A stretch of 55,090 nucleotides of DNA from an uncultured Albidovulum sp. (GCA_913064775.1 CAJYAD010000023.1:1-55090); one strand, 5' to 3'; shown: positions 8,669 to 18,105, numbered from the stretch's first letter. A program made the numbers and translations. Notes: generated from the letters alone by a model not told the origin.

Positions 8669-10180
8669 TCAGGCGGCCTCGGCCAGGGTTTCGTCGAACC
8701 AGCGCACAAAAGCCGCGCGCTCTGCCTCGGTCAGGTGCAGGTAATGCTTGGTCCGGCGCGACAGGATATCGGCCGCGCTCTGCGCCCATTCGTTGGCGAT
8801 CAGATAACGGGCCTCGACCTCGTAAAGATCGCCGCCAAAATGCCGGCCCAGCCCGCCCAGCGTCGTCGCCCCGTCCACAACCTTGCCGATCCGCGTACCG
8901 TAAAGCCGCCCGTAATGGCGCCGCAGGCTGCGCGGCATCCAAGGATACTCCTGCTTGAGCATGTTGCGGAAGCTTTCGTAATCGGCGCCGGGCATGTCGC
9001 CGCCGGGCAGGGGGGCGTCCCGGGTCCAGTCCTTGCCCATGGCGGGGAAGAAGTGGTCCAGCTTGTGCATCCCGCGCTCTGCCAGTTCGCGGAAGGTAGT
9101 GATCTTGCCGCCGAAGATGTTCAAGAGCGGTGCCCCCCCGGTTTCGTCGACGTCGAAGACATAGTCGCGGGTCACCGCCGACGGGTTGCCCTGGCCGTCG
9201 TCGAACAGCGGCCTGACGCCCGAGAAGGTGGTCAGCACGTCGTCCTGCGTCAGTTTTTCCTTGAAATAGCGGTTCACCGCGTCGATCAAATATTGCACCT
9301 CTGCGTCGTCGGCCTTCACGTCCTCCGCGCGGCCTTCGTAGGTGATGTCGGTGGTGCCGATCAGCGCCTTGTCGCGCTCGTAGGGGTTGATGAAGATCAC
9401 CCGCTTGTCGTGATTCTGCACCAGATAGGCATTCTCGCCGTTCCAGAATTTCGGCACGATGATGTGGCTGCCCTTCACCAGCCGCACGTTGCGCGAGGAA
9501 TTCGACCCCGCCACCCGGGTCACCACATCGGTTACCCAGGGGCCGGCGGCGTTGACCAGCACCTTCGCCTCGAACTCCCGCGTCTCGCCGGTAAGGCGGT
9601 TGGTCGTGGTCACCCGCCATTGCCCATCCTGGCGCCGCGCCGTGTTGCAGGGGGCGCGGGTCAGCACGATTGCGCCGCGCTCGGCCGCGTCGACGGCGTT
9701 GAGCACCACAAGCCGCGCATCATCCACCCAGCAATCGGAATATTCGAACCCCTTGGTGTATTTATCGAGGATCGCAGCCCCCTCCGGATCGCGTCGCAGA
9801 TCCAGCGTGCGGGTGCCCGGCAGCTTCTTGCGCCCGCCCAGATGGTCATAGAGAAAAAGGCCAAGCCGGACCAGCCAGGCAGGCCGGTCCTCCGGCGAAT
9901 GGGGCAGGACGAAGCGCATCGGCCAGATGATGTGCGGGGCGTTCCTCATCAGCACTTCGCGCTCAATCAGCGCCTCGCGCACCAGGCGGAATTCGTAATA
10001 TTCCAGATAGCGCAGACCGCCATGGACCAGCTTGCCCGAGCGCGAGGATGTGCCCTCGGCCAGATCGTCCTTTTCGCACAGCACGACCTTGAGTCCGCGT
10101 CCGGCGGCGTCCCGCGCGATGCCGGCGCCGTTGATCCCACCGCCAATGACGAAGAGGTCGACCTTTGTGAGTTCCGTCAT
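8669..10180 (-). CDS. eryB: Erythritol-4-phosphate dehydrogenase EryB (GlpD family flavoprotein)
   Basis: A 503-residue FAD-dependent enzyme of the aerobic glycerol-3-phosphate dehydrogenase family. It has the dinucleotide motif GGGINGAGIARDAAGRG near residue 12, GTSSRSGKLVHGGLRYLEYY, VLVNAAGPWV, GTTDITYEG and LNIFGGKITTFRELAE. It oxidises L-erythritol 4-phosphate to L-3-tetrulose 4-phosphate and should pass electrons to the membrane quinone pool. Start ATG 10180 overlaps the eryA stop by four bases, and eryC follows after one base. Sequence alone would also allow GlpD. Its place between the erythritol kinase and eryC decides the call. Confidence 0.92.
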   Translation of the reverse strand: MTELTKVDLFVIGGGINGAGIARDAAGRGLKVVLCEKDDLAEGTSSRSGKLVHGGLRYLEYYEFRLVREALIEREVLMRNAPHIIWPMRFVLPHSPEDRPAWLVRLGLFLYDHLGGRKKLPGTRTLDLRRDPEGAAILDKYTKGFEYSDCWVDDARLVVLNAVDAAERGAIVLTRAPCNTARRQDGQWRVTTTNRLTGETREFEAKVLVNAAGPWVTDVVTRVAGSNSSRNVRLVKGSHIIVPKFWNGENAYLVQNHDKRVIFINPYERDKALIGTTDITYEGRAEDVKADDAEVQYLIDAVNRYFKEKLTQDDVLTTFSGVRPLFDDGQGNPSAVTRDYVFDVDETGGAPLLNIFGGKITTFRELAERGMHKLDHFFPAMGKDWTRDAPLPGGDMPGADYESFRNMLKQEYPWMPRSLRRHYGRLYGTRIGKVVDGATTLGGLGRHFGGDLYEVEARYLIANEWAQSAADILSRRTKHYLHLTEAERAAFVRWFDETLAEAA

Positions 10181-11751
10181 GATCTGTCTCCCTGCGCGGC
10201 GCGCCGCGCGAACATCTCGCTCCAGACCGGGGCAAGGGCCTCGCGCGCGGCGCGGTATGAGGTGAAGAGGCCGTCGTAGACCGGCACGAGCGCCGCATCG
10301 GGCGCTTCGGGCGCGCCCAGCAGCGGGGTTGTCCACTCGGCGATGCAGGCCTCCATGTCCGTGTAGGCGCCGATCGCGACGGCGGCCATCATGGCGCAGC
10401 CGGCCGCGCCCGCCTCTTCGCGCGCCGAGATGCGCACCGGCGTATCAAGCGCCGCCGCCAGCACCCGCCGCAGCGCGGCAGAGCGCGCTGCCCCGCCGGT
10501 CAGGCGCAGCTCTTGCGGCATCGCGCCCATCGCCGCGTAGCAGTCGCGAGCCGCCATCCCCAGCCCTTCGACCACTGCGCGGATCACATCGGGGAAACGA
10601 TGCCCGGCGCTCAGCCCGATCAGGCTGGCGCGCGCGGCGGCATCGACGAAGGGGCCGCGCTCGCCAGCCTCGGCGATATAGGGATGATAGACCAGCGCCC
10701 CGGGGGTGGAGCGGTCCATCCACCCGTCCATCCGTGCAACGAGGTCCGCGTGGCTGGCGGGGCAGCCCGCTTCGGCCAGCAGATCGCCGGCAAGATCGAG
10801 CGCCCAGTCGATGTTCAGCGTGGCGGCCATGTTTGTCTGCACCTGGGTGACGAGGTCCGGCACCGGCAGGCAGATGACATAGCCGGTGCCCTCTGCGTTC
10901 AGATGCACGCGATCGGAGCGCACCGCGCGCATATGGACGCCGGTCGAGCCCACGGTGGAGCAGGCCGCGCCGGCCGCGCCGGTATGCACCCCCGCGCCAA
11001 GCGCCGTCATGACCATGTCGACATAGCCAAGGGTGACCGGCGTTCCGGCCCGCAGGCCGGTGGCACGCGCCGCGGCCTCAGTCAGCGGATGGGTCACCTG
11101 GCTGCCGTCAAGGATCTGCGGCAGCAACCCGCGCCGTAAGCCCAGCCCCAGCGCCGCGATCACGGTGTCGCTGTAGCGGCGGGTGCGGAAGTCGCCGAAG
11201 GTGAAGCTAGCCTCGGACGGATCGGTCGCGCGGATGCCGGTGAGGTTGAGGTAGAGCCAGTCCTTACAGTGCAGCGCCACCTCGGCCCGGTCCAGAAGTT
11301 CGGGACAGGTAGCCTGCATATGCGCCATCTGCGCGCCCTGCTGGCAGGTGTTGAGGCCGGTTCCCGTGGCCTCGAACCGCGCCCGCTCCGCCCCGCCTTG
11401 CGAGAGCCGCGCGACGGTCGGCGCGGCGCGGGCGTCAAGCCAGAGCCACGCATCATCGACGGGCCGATCTTCCGCGCCCACCAGCCAGGTGCCGTCGCCC
11501 TGACCTGTCAGCGCGACCGCGGCGACCCGCGCCGCAAGTCTGTCGACCCGCTCGCTCAGTCCGAGCAGCGCCGCCGCGCAATCTTTCCATGTCTGATCCA
11601 GCGACTGTACGGCGGCGCCGTCGGCCCGCTGACGATAGCTGTTGCGCACCGCGCTCGACGCGATCTGACTCCCGGCCAGATCGAAGGCGATCGCCTTGAT
11701 GACCGATGTGCCCGCGTCGACGCCGATGATCAGATCTCTCGGCTCAGACAT
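10177..11751 (-). CDS. eryA: Erythritol kinase EryA (FGGY family)
   Basis: A 524-residue FGGY kinase with both actin-like lobes complete: GVDAGTSVIKAIAFD at residue 10, DDAWLWLDARAAP, CKDWLYLNLTG, LGYVDMVMTALGAG, and the C-terminal adenosine motif LRLTGGAARSAALRRVLAA. EryA phosphorylates erythritol to L-erythritol 4-phosphate, trapping the polyol after import. It is the first gene of eryABC and is divergent from the import operon across a 435-base gap. The overlap with eryB is ATGA. This is the intact counterpart of the truncated kinase at 1-1031, but from a different FGGY subgroup. Confidence 0.93.
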   Translation of the reverse strand: MSEPRDLIIGVDAGTSVIKAIAFDLAGSQIASSAVRNSYRQRADGAAVQSLDQTWKDCAAALLGLSERVDRLAARVAAVALTGQGDGTWLVGAEDRPVDDAWLWLDARAAPTVARLSQGGAERARFEATGTGLNTCQQGAQMAHMQATCPELLDRAEVALHCKDWLYLNLTGIRATDPSEASFTFGDFRTRRYSDTVIAALGLGLRRGLLPQILDGSQVTHPLTEAAARATGLRAGTPVTLGYVDMVMTALGAGVHTGAAGAACSTVGSTGVHMRAVRSDRVHLNAEGTGYVICLPVPDLVTQVQTNMAATLNIDWALDLAGDLLAEAGCPASHADLVARMDGWMDRSTPGALVYHPYIAEAGERGPFVDAAARASLIGLSAGHRFPDVIRAVVEGLGMAARDCYAAMGAMPQELRLTGGAARSAALRRVLAAALDTPVRISAREEAGAAGCAMMAAVAIGAYTDMEACIAEWTTPLLGAPEAPDAALVPVYDGLFTSYRAAREALAPVWSEMFARRAAQGDRS

Positions 11752-12186
11752 TCCGGGCCCCCGCCAACTCCAACGCCCAAGCCGCCGTTTTGCCGCTGCT
11801 CCTCATCGAGATCCTCCCTTGCCGAGGTTGGGGGTCGTCCCGGACGCCCGGCTGATGCGGCCGCTCCCAGCACGCCGCGTCTCGCCGCTCTGGGTAGCAC
11901 AAAAAACTTTGTTTGTGTGTAATTTTTTGCAGACAGAGAAATTTATTTCATATACGGTCATCCTCGTCAATTGTCGTTTCTGCGGCAGGGCGCACATCGT
12001 TCGGGCCACGGGGTTGAGGAGCTCTGCGATCGGTGTGAGGGAGGAAAGCACGTCAATACAAAGATTTGCGTGATTTTTCCCCATCGACGCTTTGTAGCTG
12101 CCGCCAGATTCGCGCAGTCCCGGTTCGCCAAAACCGGGGGATGGCGGGTCGATCGCCCGCGGCACTGGGAGAGGGAGCAGGTTCGC
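11752..12186. promoter_or_regulatory. Divergent promoter region between eryA and the EryEFG import operon
   Basis: There is no gene in this 435-base gap. An AT-rich core at 11,895-11,965 holds CACAAA (11898-11903) and TTTGTG (11912-11917) as a perfect 6-base inverted repeat, a candidate EryD operator. Nearer the import operon are two small hairpins (CCGGTT/AACCGG at 12120-12137, GCGGG/CCCGC at 12144-12160) in the untranslated leader. EryD control is inferred from Brucella. I cannot place the -35 and -10 boxes with confidence. Confidence 0.5.
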
Positions 12187-12843
12187 ATGACACTGACCGG
12201 CAGCAGCACATCTGGGGCGGCGAAAGGCATGCGGCGCAACGTCATCATCGGCGCTCTGGGCCTGGCCCTAGCCGGCGCGATCGCGCTGGACACGACGGTG
12301 GTGCGCATCGGCTCCAAGCAGGATCTGCGCAAGCAGGCCTTCAACCCCGACGATTTCGGCCGCAAGGAATTTCCCAAGATCCGCGTGAAGGTGGAAAAGA
12401 ACGCGGTCGACGCGGTGACGTTGGCCAAGGCGCTTCTGGCCGACAAGTCCGCGGCGGTGAAGAAATACGGGACCGAAACCGGGCCGTTCCCCGAAATGCC
12501 CGTGTCGCTGACCGGCACGCTCGGCAAGGGTACCATGGGCATCTTCGCGGTCGACATCCCCAGAATGCCGTCTGACATGACCGTCCGGGTCCAGACCGGT
12601 CCGGCGATCAACGGCACCAGCCTGCGCGACTATCCTGGCGATATCGCCTTCGGGGATTTCACCAACCAGATCCAGTACCAGAACGCGGGCGCGGGCATCA
12701 ACCGCGCCATGTCGGTGGCTGCGCTCAAGGGGCTCGACCGCAGCAATCTGACCGGCAAGACCATTTCGGTCACCGGCGTCTTCACGCTGATCAACCCGAA
12801 GAACTGGCTGATCACCCCGGTGAAGCTTGAGGTCGGCAAATGA
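12187..12843 (+). CDS. DUF2291-family envelope protein coupled to sugar ABC transporter
   Basis: A 218-residue protein with one N-terminal hydrophobic segment (VIIGALGLALAGAIAL, residues 19-34) and a remainder that should be periplasmic and membrane anchored. Segments such as FGDFTNQIQYQNAGAGINRAM and ISVTGVFTLINPKNWLITPV match DUF2291, a family found beside sugar ABC operons. It opens the import operon, and its stop overlaps the eryE start by four bases. I see no lipobox. Function is unknown. A periplasmic accessory role in uptake is inferred from this tight coupling. ATG 12187 was chosen for the GGGAGAGGGAGC upstream. Confidence 0.8.
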   Translation: MTLTGSSTSGAAKGMRRNVIIGALGLALAGAIALDTTVVRIGSKQDLRKQAFNPDDFGRKEFPKIRVKVEKNAVDAVTLAKALLADKSAAVKKYGTETGPFPEMPVSLTGTLGKGTMGIFAVDIPRMPSDMTVRVQTGPAINGTSLRDYPGDIAFGDFTNQIQYQNAGAGINRAMSVAALKGLDRSNLTGKTISVTGVFTLINPKNWLITPVKLEVGK

Positions 12844-14393
12844 ATGCGCCGGACGCAGACGCACGCCCCGCGGGCCATCTCGACAAGGCCGAGGTCGTGC
12901 TTGCCGCGCGCAACGTGTCCAAGTCCTTCGGCGCGGTTCATGCCCTCAAGGCCGTGAACTTCGACGTCCACCGCGGGCAGGTCACGACGCTCTTCGGCGA
13001 GAACGGCGCCGGCAAGTCCACGCTGATGAAGATCCTTTCCGGTATCCAGCTTCCATCGAGTGGCGAACTCATCCTCGACGGCCAGCCGATTGAGATCGCC
13101 TCGACCGTCGAGGCCCGCGACTTGGGCATCTCGATCATCCACCAGGAACTCAGCCTCGCACCCAACATGAACGTTCGCGACAATATTTTCATGGGCCGCG
13201 AGATCATGTCCAGCGCAGGCGTCAACTTCGCCGAAGAAGAGCGCCAGACCCGCGCGCTGATGCGCGAGCTGGAGGAAGAGATCGACCCGCTCACCACCGT
13301 CGAGGACCTGCGCCTTGGTCAGCAGCAGATCGTGGAGATCGCGCGGGCGCTGTCGGTGAACTCCCGCATCCTGATCATGGACGAGCCGACATCGGCGCTA
13401 TCCGCATCCGAGGTGGAGGTGCTGTTCAAGGTCATCAACGACCTGAAGGCGAAGGGAGTGTCGATCGTCTACATCTCGCACCACCTAGAAGAGGCGCTGA
13501 CGATCACCGACCATGCCGTCGTGCTCCGAGATGGCGAGATGACGGCGCAGGGTCCGCGCGCCGAGATCAACCTAGAGTGGATCGTGCGCAACATGGTGGG
13601 CGAGAATTTCGACCTCGGCAACCCGCCGGTGGGCTACGAGTTGGGCGCCCCGGCACTGGAGCTGAAGGGCCTGACCGTGCCCGCGGCGTCGGGCGCGGGT
13701 AATGCGGTGAACAAGCTCGACCTGACCGTCAAGGCGGGCGAGATCGTCTGCATCTACGGGCTGATGGGCGCGGGGCGGACCGAGACGATGGAATGCGTCG
13801 CCGGCCGGCTGCACGCCAGCGAGGGGCAGATCCTGCTGCATGGCCGCGACATTGGCCATCTGTCCATCGCGGGCCGGATCGCCGCCGGGCTGGTTCTGGT
13901 CCCCGAGGACCGGCAGCGCGACGGGCTGGTGCAAAGCATGACCGTGGGGCGCAACCTGTCGCTTGCTTCGATCCGCGACTTCACCCGCGGTGTGTTCACC
14001 AACCGCCGCGACGAGGCCGAGATCGTCGACCGCTCGATCCGTGAAGTGATGGTCAAGACCGACGGGCCGGGCGCGCCGATCGGCTCGCTTTCGGGCGGGA
14101 ACCAGCAGAAGGTGGTGATTGGCAAGATGCTGGCCACCCGACCCTCGGTGATCCTGCTGGACGAGCCCTCGCGCGGGATCGACGTCGGCGCCAAGGCAGA
14201 GGTGTTCCGCATCCTCGCCGACCACGCCCGCGACGGCATGGCGGTGGTCTATTCGACCTCGGAAGTCGGCGAATGTCTGGCCATCGCGCACCGGATCATC
14301 GTCATGCATCGCGGCCGCATCGCCGCGCAGTTCACCGATGACGCCACCAAGGAAGCAATCATGGCCGCCTCGGGTGAAAGCCTCGTTGCCTGA
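12840..14393 (+). CDS. eryE: Erythritol ABC transporter ATPase EryE
   Basis: A 517-residue tandem ATPase of the RbsA/MglA class. The first domain has Walker A GENGAGKST, signature LRLGQQQIVEIARA and Walker B ILIMDEPTSALS. The second has the usual degenerate Walker A GLMGAGRTE with LSGGNQQKVVIGK and VILLDEPSRGIDVG. It powers import through the EryF membrane channel from the cytoplasmic face. Its start overlaps the DUF2291 gene, and eryF follows after 24 bases with an AGAGAAG site. Substrate erythritol is assigned from the divergent eryABC. Confidence 0.9.
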   Translation: MNAPDADARPAGHLDKAEVVLAARNVSKSFGAVHALKAVNFDVHRGQVTTLFGENGAGKSTLMKILSGIQLPSSGELILDGQPIEIASTVEARDLGISIIHQELSLAPNMNVRDNIFMGREIMSSAGVNFAEEERQTRALMRELEEEIDPLTTVEDLRLGQQQIVEIARALSVNSRILIMDEPTSALSASEVEVLFKVINDLKAKGVSIVYISHHLEEALTITDHAVVLRDGEMTAQGPRAEINLEWIVRNMVGENFDLGNPPVGYELGAPALELKGLTVPAASGAGNAVNKLDLTVKAGEIVCIYGLMGAGRTETMECVAGRLHASEGQILLHGRDIGHLSIAGRIAAGLVLVPEDRQRDGLVQSMTVGRNLSLASIRDFTRGVFTNRRDEAEIVDRSIREVMVKTDGPGAPIGSLSGGNQQKVVIGKMLATRPSVILLDEPSRGIDVGAKAEVFRILADHARDGMAVVYSTSEVGECLAIAHRIIVMHRGRIAAQFTDDATKEAIMAASGESLVA

Positions 14394-14417
14394 GAAAACC
14401 ATGCTGGGAGAGAAGAA

Positions 14418-15464
14418 ATGGCGATCACATCCTCCGCCGGAAAAGGCCAGGAGAAGGGCACATCCGGAAGCTTCAGCCTGATCCAGTTCATGCTGGAGGG
14501 GCGGGCCTTCTTCGCGCTGATCGCGATCATCGCGATCTTCTCGATGTTGTCGCCGCACTATGCGACCCTAGGCAACTTCCTGATCATGTCGAACCACGTG
14601 GCGATCTACGGCACGCTCTCGATCGGGATGCTGCTGGTAATTCTGAGCGGCGGGATCGACCTTTCCGTCGGCTCGGTGCTGGGCCTGTGCGGGGTATTCG
14701 CGGGGTTCCTGATGCAGGGGGTGACGCTGCCCTGGGCCGGCGTGATCCTGTATCCCCCGGTCTGGGCCGTCGTCGTCCTGACGATCGCACTTGGCGCCTT
14801 CGTGGGCTTCGTCAACGGCGCGCTGGTTGCCTGGTTCAAAGTACCCGCCTTCGTCGCGACTCTGGGATCGCTTTACGTGGCGCGGGGCGTCGCACTCCTG
14901 ATGACGAACGGCTTGACGTTCAACAACCTCTCGGGCGATCCGTCGCTTGGCAACACCGGCTTCGGCTGGCTCGGGTTCAACCGCCTCCTGGGCATGCCGA
15001 TCGGGGTGATCGAACTGGCCGTGGTCTCGATCATCGTCGCGCTGATGCTAATGCGCGCCTCATTCGGGCGCTGGCTTTACGCCGCAGGTGGCAATGCCCG
15101 CGCGGCAGAGCTGTCAGGCGTGCCGGTGAAGCGGGTGCAGATCACCGTCTACATGCTGTCCGGCATCTGCGCCGCAATCGCGGGCCTCGTGCTCAGCTCG
15201 CAGCTTACCTCGGCCGGGCCAACGGCAGGCACCAGCTACGAGTTGACCGCGATCGCGGCGGTGGTGGTGGGTGGCGCCTCCCTCATGGGTGGGCGCGGCA
15301 CCGTCACCGGCACATTGCTGGGGGCCTTCGTGATCGGCTTCCTGTCTGACGGGCTGGTGATCATCGGCATAAGTTCCTACTGGCAAACCGTTTTCACCGG
15401 CGCCGTCATCGTGCTCGCCGTGATGCTGAACTCGATCCAATACGGGGGCAAGGTCAAGAGCTGA
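14418..15464 (+). CDS. eryF: Erythritol ABC transporter permease EryF
   Basis: A 348-residue RbsC-type permease with about ten hydrophobic segments and the family blocks ILSGGIDLSVGSVLGLCG, FKVPAFVATLGSLYVARG and AVVVGGASLMGGRGTVTGT. It forms the membrane channel that works with EryE and EryG. It lies between them with an 87-base gap to eryG, which is common where the binding protein is made in excess. Confidence 0.9.
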   Translation: MAITSSAGKGQEKGTSGSFSLIQFMLEGRAFFALIAIIAIFSMLSPHYATLGNFLIMSNHVAIYGTLSIGMLLVILSGGIDLSVGSVLGLCGVFAGFLMQGVTLPWAGVILYPPVWAVVVLTIALGAFVGFVNGALVAWFKVPAFVATLGSLYVARGVALLMTNGLTFNNLSGDPSLGNTGFGWLGFNRLLGMPIGVIELAVVSIIVALMLMRASFGRWLYAAGGNARAAELSGVPVKRVQITVYMLSGICAAIAGLVLSSQLTSAGPTAGTSYELTAIAAVVVGGASLMGGRGTVTGTLLGAFVIGFLSDGLVIIGISSYWQTVFTGAVIVLAVMLNSIQYGGKVKS

Positions 15465-15551
15465 CCCCCACCGCCTTCGCGGACTGGGGAGAGGAGACCC
15501 CGTCGCGGAAACCATGCCGACCTCGGCACAACCAAAGCAAAGGAGACTGAA

Positions 15552-16511
15552 ATGACGAACATGACCCGCCGCAGCCTGCTGGTCGCCTCCGCGGCCTTGC
15601 CGCTTCTGTCGACGCGGATGGCCTTCGCCGCCGGCGACAAGGGGCTGATCTCTATCATCGTCAACGACCCGGCGAACCCCTACTGGTTCACCGAAGGCCA
15701 GGTCGCCAAGAAAACCGCCGAGCAGCTTGGCTATACAGCGAACGTCTCAGCCCACAAGGGTGACACCAACGTCGAATCGAACCTGGTCGACGCGGCGATC
15801 ACCAATGGCGCCAAGGCGATCATCCTCGACCCGGCGAACGCCAACGGCTCCATCGGCGTGGTCAAGAAGGCGACCGATGCCGGTATCCCGGTGTTTCTGG
15901 TGAACGCCGAGATCAACCAGCGCGGCATCGCCAAGGCGCAGCTCGTGTCGAACAATGCCCAGGGCGCGGCTATCGGCGCGGTGAAATGGGTGTCGCTGGT
16001 CGGCGACAAGGCGAAATATGTCGAACTCCTGGGCAACCCGGCCGACAACAACGCCGCCACCCGATCGAACGGCTATCACACCGTGCTCAGCCAGTATCCG
16101 AACCTCGACATGGTCGCTCAGCAGGTCGCGAACTGGGATCGGACCCAAGGCTACAACAAGATGCAGTCGATCATGCAGGCCAACCCGGTCATCAACGCGG
16201 TGATTTCGGGCAACGACGAGATGGCGCTGGGTGCGATCGCCGCGCTGAAGGAAGCCAACCGCCTGAAGGGCGTGATCGTCGGCGGTTTCGACGGCTCCCC
16301 CGACGCGGTGGACGCGATCAAGAAGGGCGAGATGGCCTATACCGTGCTGCAGCCCGTCGCGATATTCTCCAAGGACGCGGTCGAGCAGGCTGACTATTAC
16401 ATCAGGAACGGCAAGACCAAGGTGAAAACGGAAAAGCAGCTCTTTGACTGCACCCTAATCACCAAGAGCAACACCGACAAATACACCGCGCCCTTTACCC
16501 TGTCGAGCTGA
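15552..16511 (+). CDS. eryG: Erythritol-binding periplasmic protein EryG
   Basis: A 319-residue type 1 periplasmic sugar-binding protein. The signal peptide (TRRSLLVASAALPLLSTRM, then AFA) has a twin-arginine just before the hydrophobic core, so Tat export is possible. Mature-domain marks are SIIVNDPANPYWFTEGQV, GAKAIILDPANANGS, VISGNDEMALGAIAAL and VIVGGFDGSPDAVDAI. It binds the polyol outside and delivers it to EryEF. An AAAGGAG site precedes ATG 15552, and a strong hairpin follows the stop. Confidence 0.9.
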   Translation: MTNMTRRSLLVASAALPLLSTRMAFAAGDKGLISIIVNDPANPYWFTEGQVAKKTAEQLGYTANVSAHKGDTNVESNLVDAAITNGAKAIILDPANANGSIGVVKKATDAGIPVFLVNAEINQRGIAKAQLVSNNAQGAAIGAVKWVSLVGDKAKYVELLGNPADNNAATRSNGYHTVLSQYPNLDMVAQQVANWDRTQGYNKMQSIMQANPVINAVISGNDEMALGAIAALKEANRLKGVIVGGFDGSPDAVDAIKKGEMAYTVLQPVAIFSKDAVEQADYYIRNGKTKVKTEKQLFDCTLITKSNTDKYTAPFTLSS

Positions 16512-16541
16512 AGTACTGGATCCGCAAAACCGAACTCTGAA

Positions 16542-16564
16542 GGCCCGCCCTGCGAAGGCGGGCC
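16542..16564 (+). terminator. Intrinsic terminator after eryG
   Basis: GGCCCGCC (16542-16549) pairs perfectly with GGCGGGCC (16557-16564) across a 7-base loop, followed by TCTTGTCCTT. It lies 31 bases past the eryG stop and closes the import operon. Confidence 0.75.
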
Positions 16565-16670
16565 TCTTGTCCTTCAGGCCAATGGGTAAGGCCCTAATTC
16601 ATACGGGATGCATTCGCAGAACTTCCGCAGCCATTTTTCAGCTTCTGGGAGACTCTGTCGATTGCGTCGC

Positions 16671-16800
16671 CTAGAGCCCGTGCAACGGCCAGCGATATCC
16701 GCCATTGCGAACCCGGGCGACGCCTTCAACGTCCGGATGGGCGCAGATCCAGGCTTCGACCGTGGCAGGTGTCCGGTCTGACAGAAGGTCGATAAACCAT
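16671..16800 (-). pseudogene. ISL3-family transposase fragment
   Basis: A short piece reads FIDLLSDRTPATVEAW then ICAHPDVEGVARVRNGGY before a stop. This is the region of ISL3 transposases around the first catalytic Asp, usually followed by SRDRGG. Both ends are missing and no terminal repeats are seen. It fills the gap between the convergent import operon and the next minus-strand operon. Confidence 0.55.
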
Positions 16801-16889
16801 CGCGCGCAGCCCATCGCCATGACAAAGCAAAATCAGAGACTTCAGACTTGTATAGGTGCGACGCGATAGCATCCTGACTTCGGAAGTAG

Positions 16890-16917
16890 ATCATCCGGCC
16901 CGCAGGGGCCGGATGAT
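16890..16917 (-). terminator. Long perfect hairpin downstream of the binding-protein gene
   Basis: ATCATCCGGCCC (16890-16901) pairs with GGGCCGGATGAT (16906-16917) around a 4-base loop, 31 bases after the stop of the minus-strand binding-protein gene. No U-run follows in that direction (CTACTTCCG). It is a likely 3'-end or RNA-stabilising structure. Confidence 0.55.
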
Positions 16918-16947
16918 TTATTTCAAGTGACGGAAGGTGCCAGGTAC

Positions 16948-17991
16948 CTATTGGTTGCCGTACTTACCGCTCTCGAGGTTGTCGTTGATCAGCTTGGGTA
17001 GACCGGCGAGGAACTTGTCGCGGTTAGTGTACATCTGATCATAGATGTGACCCACGTTGGCCTTGGTCACCACCGGCATCTGGATCGCGATGTTCTTCGG
17101 CACCGTCTCCCCTTTCAGCGAGTTCACGGCAACCTGCAGCGCCATACCTAGCTGAAGCGGCGCGTTCTGGAGGTTGGACACCAATTCTTCGCCCGACTTC
17201 ACCGCCAGAAGGCCCGACTTGATGCCGTCGATTCCGACAACCGGGATCTTCATATGCCGCTGCTTGAGCGCCCGGATCGCCCCCACCGCCATGTCGTCGT
17301 TCTGCGAGATGATGCCATCGATTTTCTTGCCGTAGCTCGACAGCCACGCCGCGGTGATGTCATAGCCCTTCACGCGCGACCATTCCCCCGGCTGCTCGGC
17401 CAGAACCTTGATCCCCGGGTTCTCCTTCAGGATCTTCTGGATGCCGGCGCTGCGGTCGATCTGCGCGGACTGCCCCAACGGGCCCTGCAGGATCACTACG
17501 TTGCCCTTGCCATTCAGTGCCTTGACCATGGCCTTGGTCTCGTTTTCGCCGGCGAGCACGTCGTTCGGCCCGATGTAGGATGTCAGGTATTCCGACCCGG
17601 GTTTGAAGATCTTCACGTTGGTGCCGAAGACCTTGATACCCCTATCGGTGGCTTCCTTGATCTCGGGGCCGAGGGCCGAGGAATCGACCGGGTCGATGAT
17701 GATCGCATTCACATGCTGCGCGATGAACTGGCGCACCTGCGAGACCTGCTTGGCGACAGAGTTGTCGGCACTCGCCCAATGCAGATCGACATTGTTGGCC
17801 GCAGCGACTTTCTTGACTCCCTCATAGCCCGACGAAACCCAGCCGGACATCCCGTAGACGGTGAAGCCGATGGCGTATTTTCCGTCCGCGGCCGAGGCAG
17901 GCATGGCCACCGAGGCCAGTCCGAATGCGACAACACCCGCGCCCAAAAGGCGCGATAATCCACGGCGGTTGATCGAAGCAAAGCTACGCAT
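16948..17991 (-). CDS. Periplasmic sugar-binding protein (RbsB type) of the second polyol/ketose importer
   Basis: A 347-residue type 1 binding protein with a Sec signal (LGAGVVAFGLASVAMPASA). Blocks are YAIGFTVYGMSGWVSSGY, NAIIIDPVDSSALGPEI, GIISQNDDMAVGAIRAL and IPVVGIDGIKSGLLAV. It is the last gene of the operon SDR-dhaK-dhaL-ATPase-permease-binding protein, with a stem-loop in the 114-base gap before it. The companion enzymes suggest a small polyol or ketose (tetritol, erythrulose, dihydroxyacetone-like) as ligand. That is inference, and the pocket cannot be read by eye. Confidence 0.85.
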   Translation of the reverse strand: MRSFASINRRGLSRLLGAGVVAFGLASVAMPASAADGKYAIGFTVYGMSGWVSSGYEGVKKVAAANNVDLHWASADNSVAKQVSQVRQFIAQHVNAIIIDPVDSSALGPEIKEATDRGIKVFGTNVKIFKPGSEYLTSYIGPNDVLAGENETKAMVKALNGKGNVVILQGPLGQSAQIDRSAGIQKILKENPGIKVLAEQPGEWSRVKGYDITAAWLSSYGKKIDGIISQNDDMAVGAIRALKQRHMKIPVVGIDGIKSGLLAVKSGEELVSNLQNAPLQLGMALQVAVNSLKGETVPKNIAIQMPVVTKANVGHIYDQMYTNRDKFLAGLPKLINDNLESGKYGNQ

Positions 17992-18023
17992 TTTTCTCTC
18001 CTCCTCTGGATGCGCGGCAGCCG

Positions 18024-18042
18024 AAACGGCGCCGCGCCGTTT
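18024..18042 (-). promoter_or_regulatory. Stem-loop in the leader of the binding-protein gene
   Basis: AAACGGC (18024-18030) and GCCGTTT (18036-18042) pair over a 5-base loop, between permease and binding-protein genes. Such hairpins often protect the binding-protein mRNA and raise its yield relative to the membrane components. Confidence 0.4.
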
Positions 18043-18105
18043 GCGTGTTGGTCTTGGTAAGATAACTGGGCCGCTCCCTCGCTCCTCCCCTTGCTAGGCC
18101 CCATT

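Noticed and set aside
8450-10279. 609-codon plus-strand open frame antisense to eryB and eryC
   Set aside because: It is the mirror of two secure flavoprotein and isomerase genes; in GC-rich DNA the antisense frame seldom has stops. No motifs or ribosome site.
16574-16894. 106-codon minus-strand frame after eryG
   Set aside because: The ISL3 transposase homology lies in a different frame of the same strand, so this reading is accidental.
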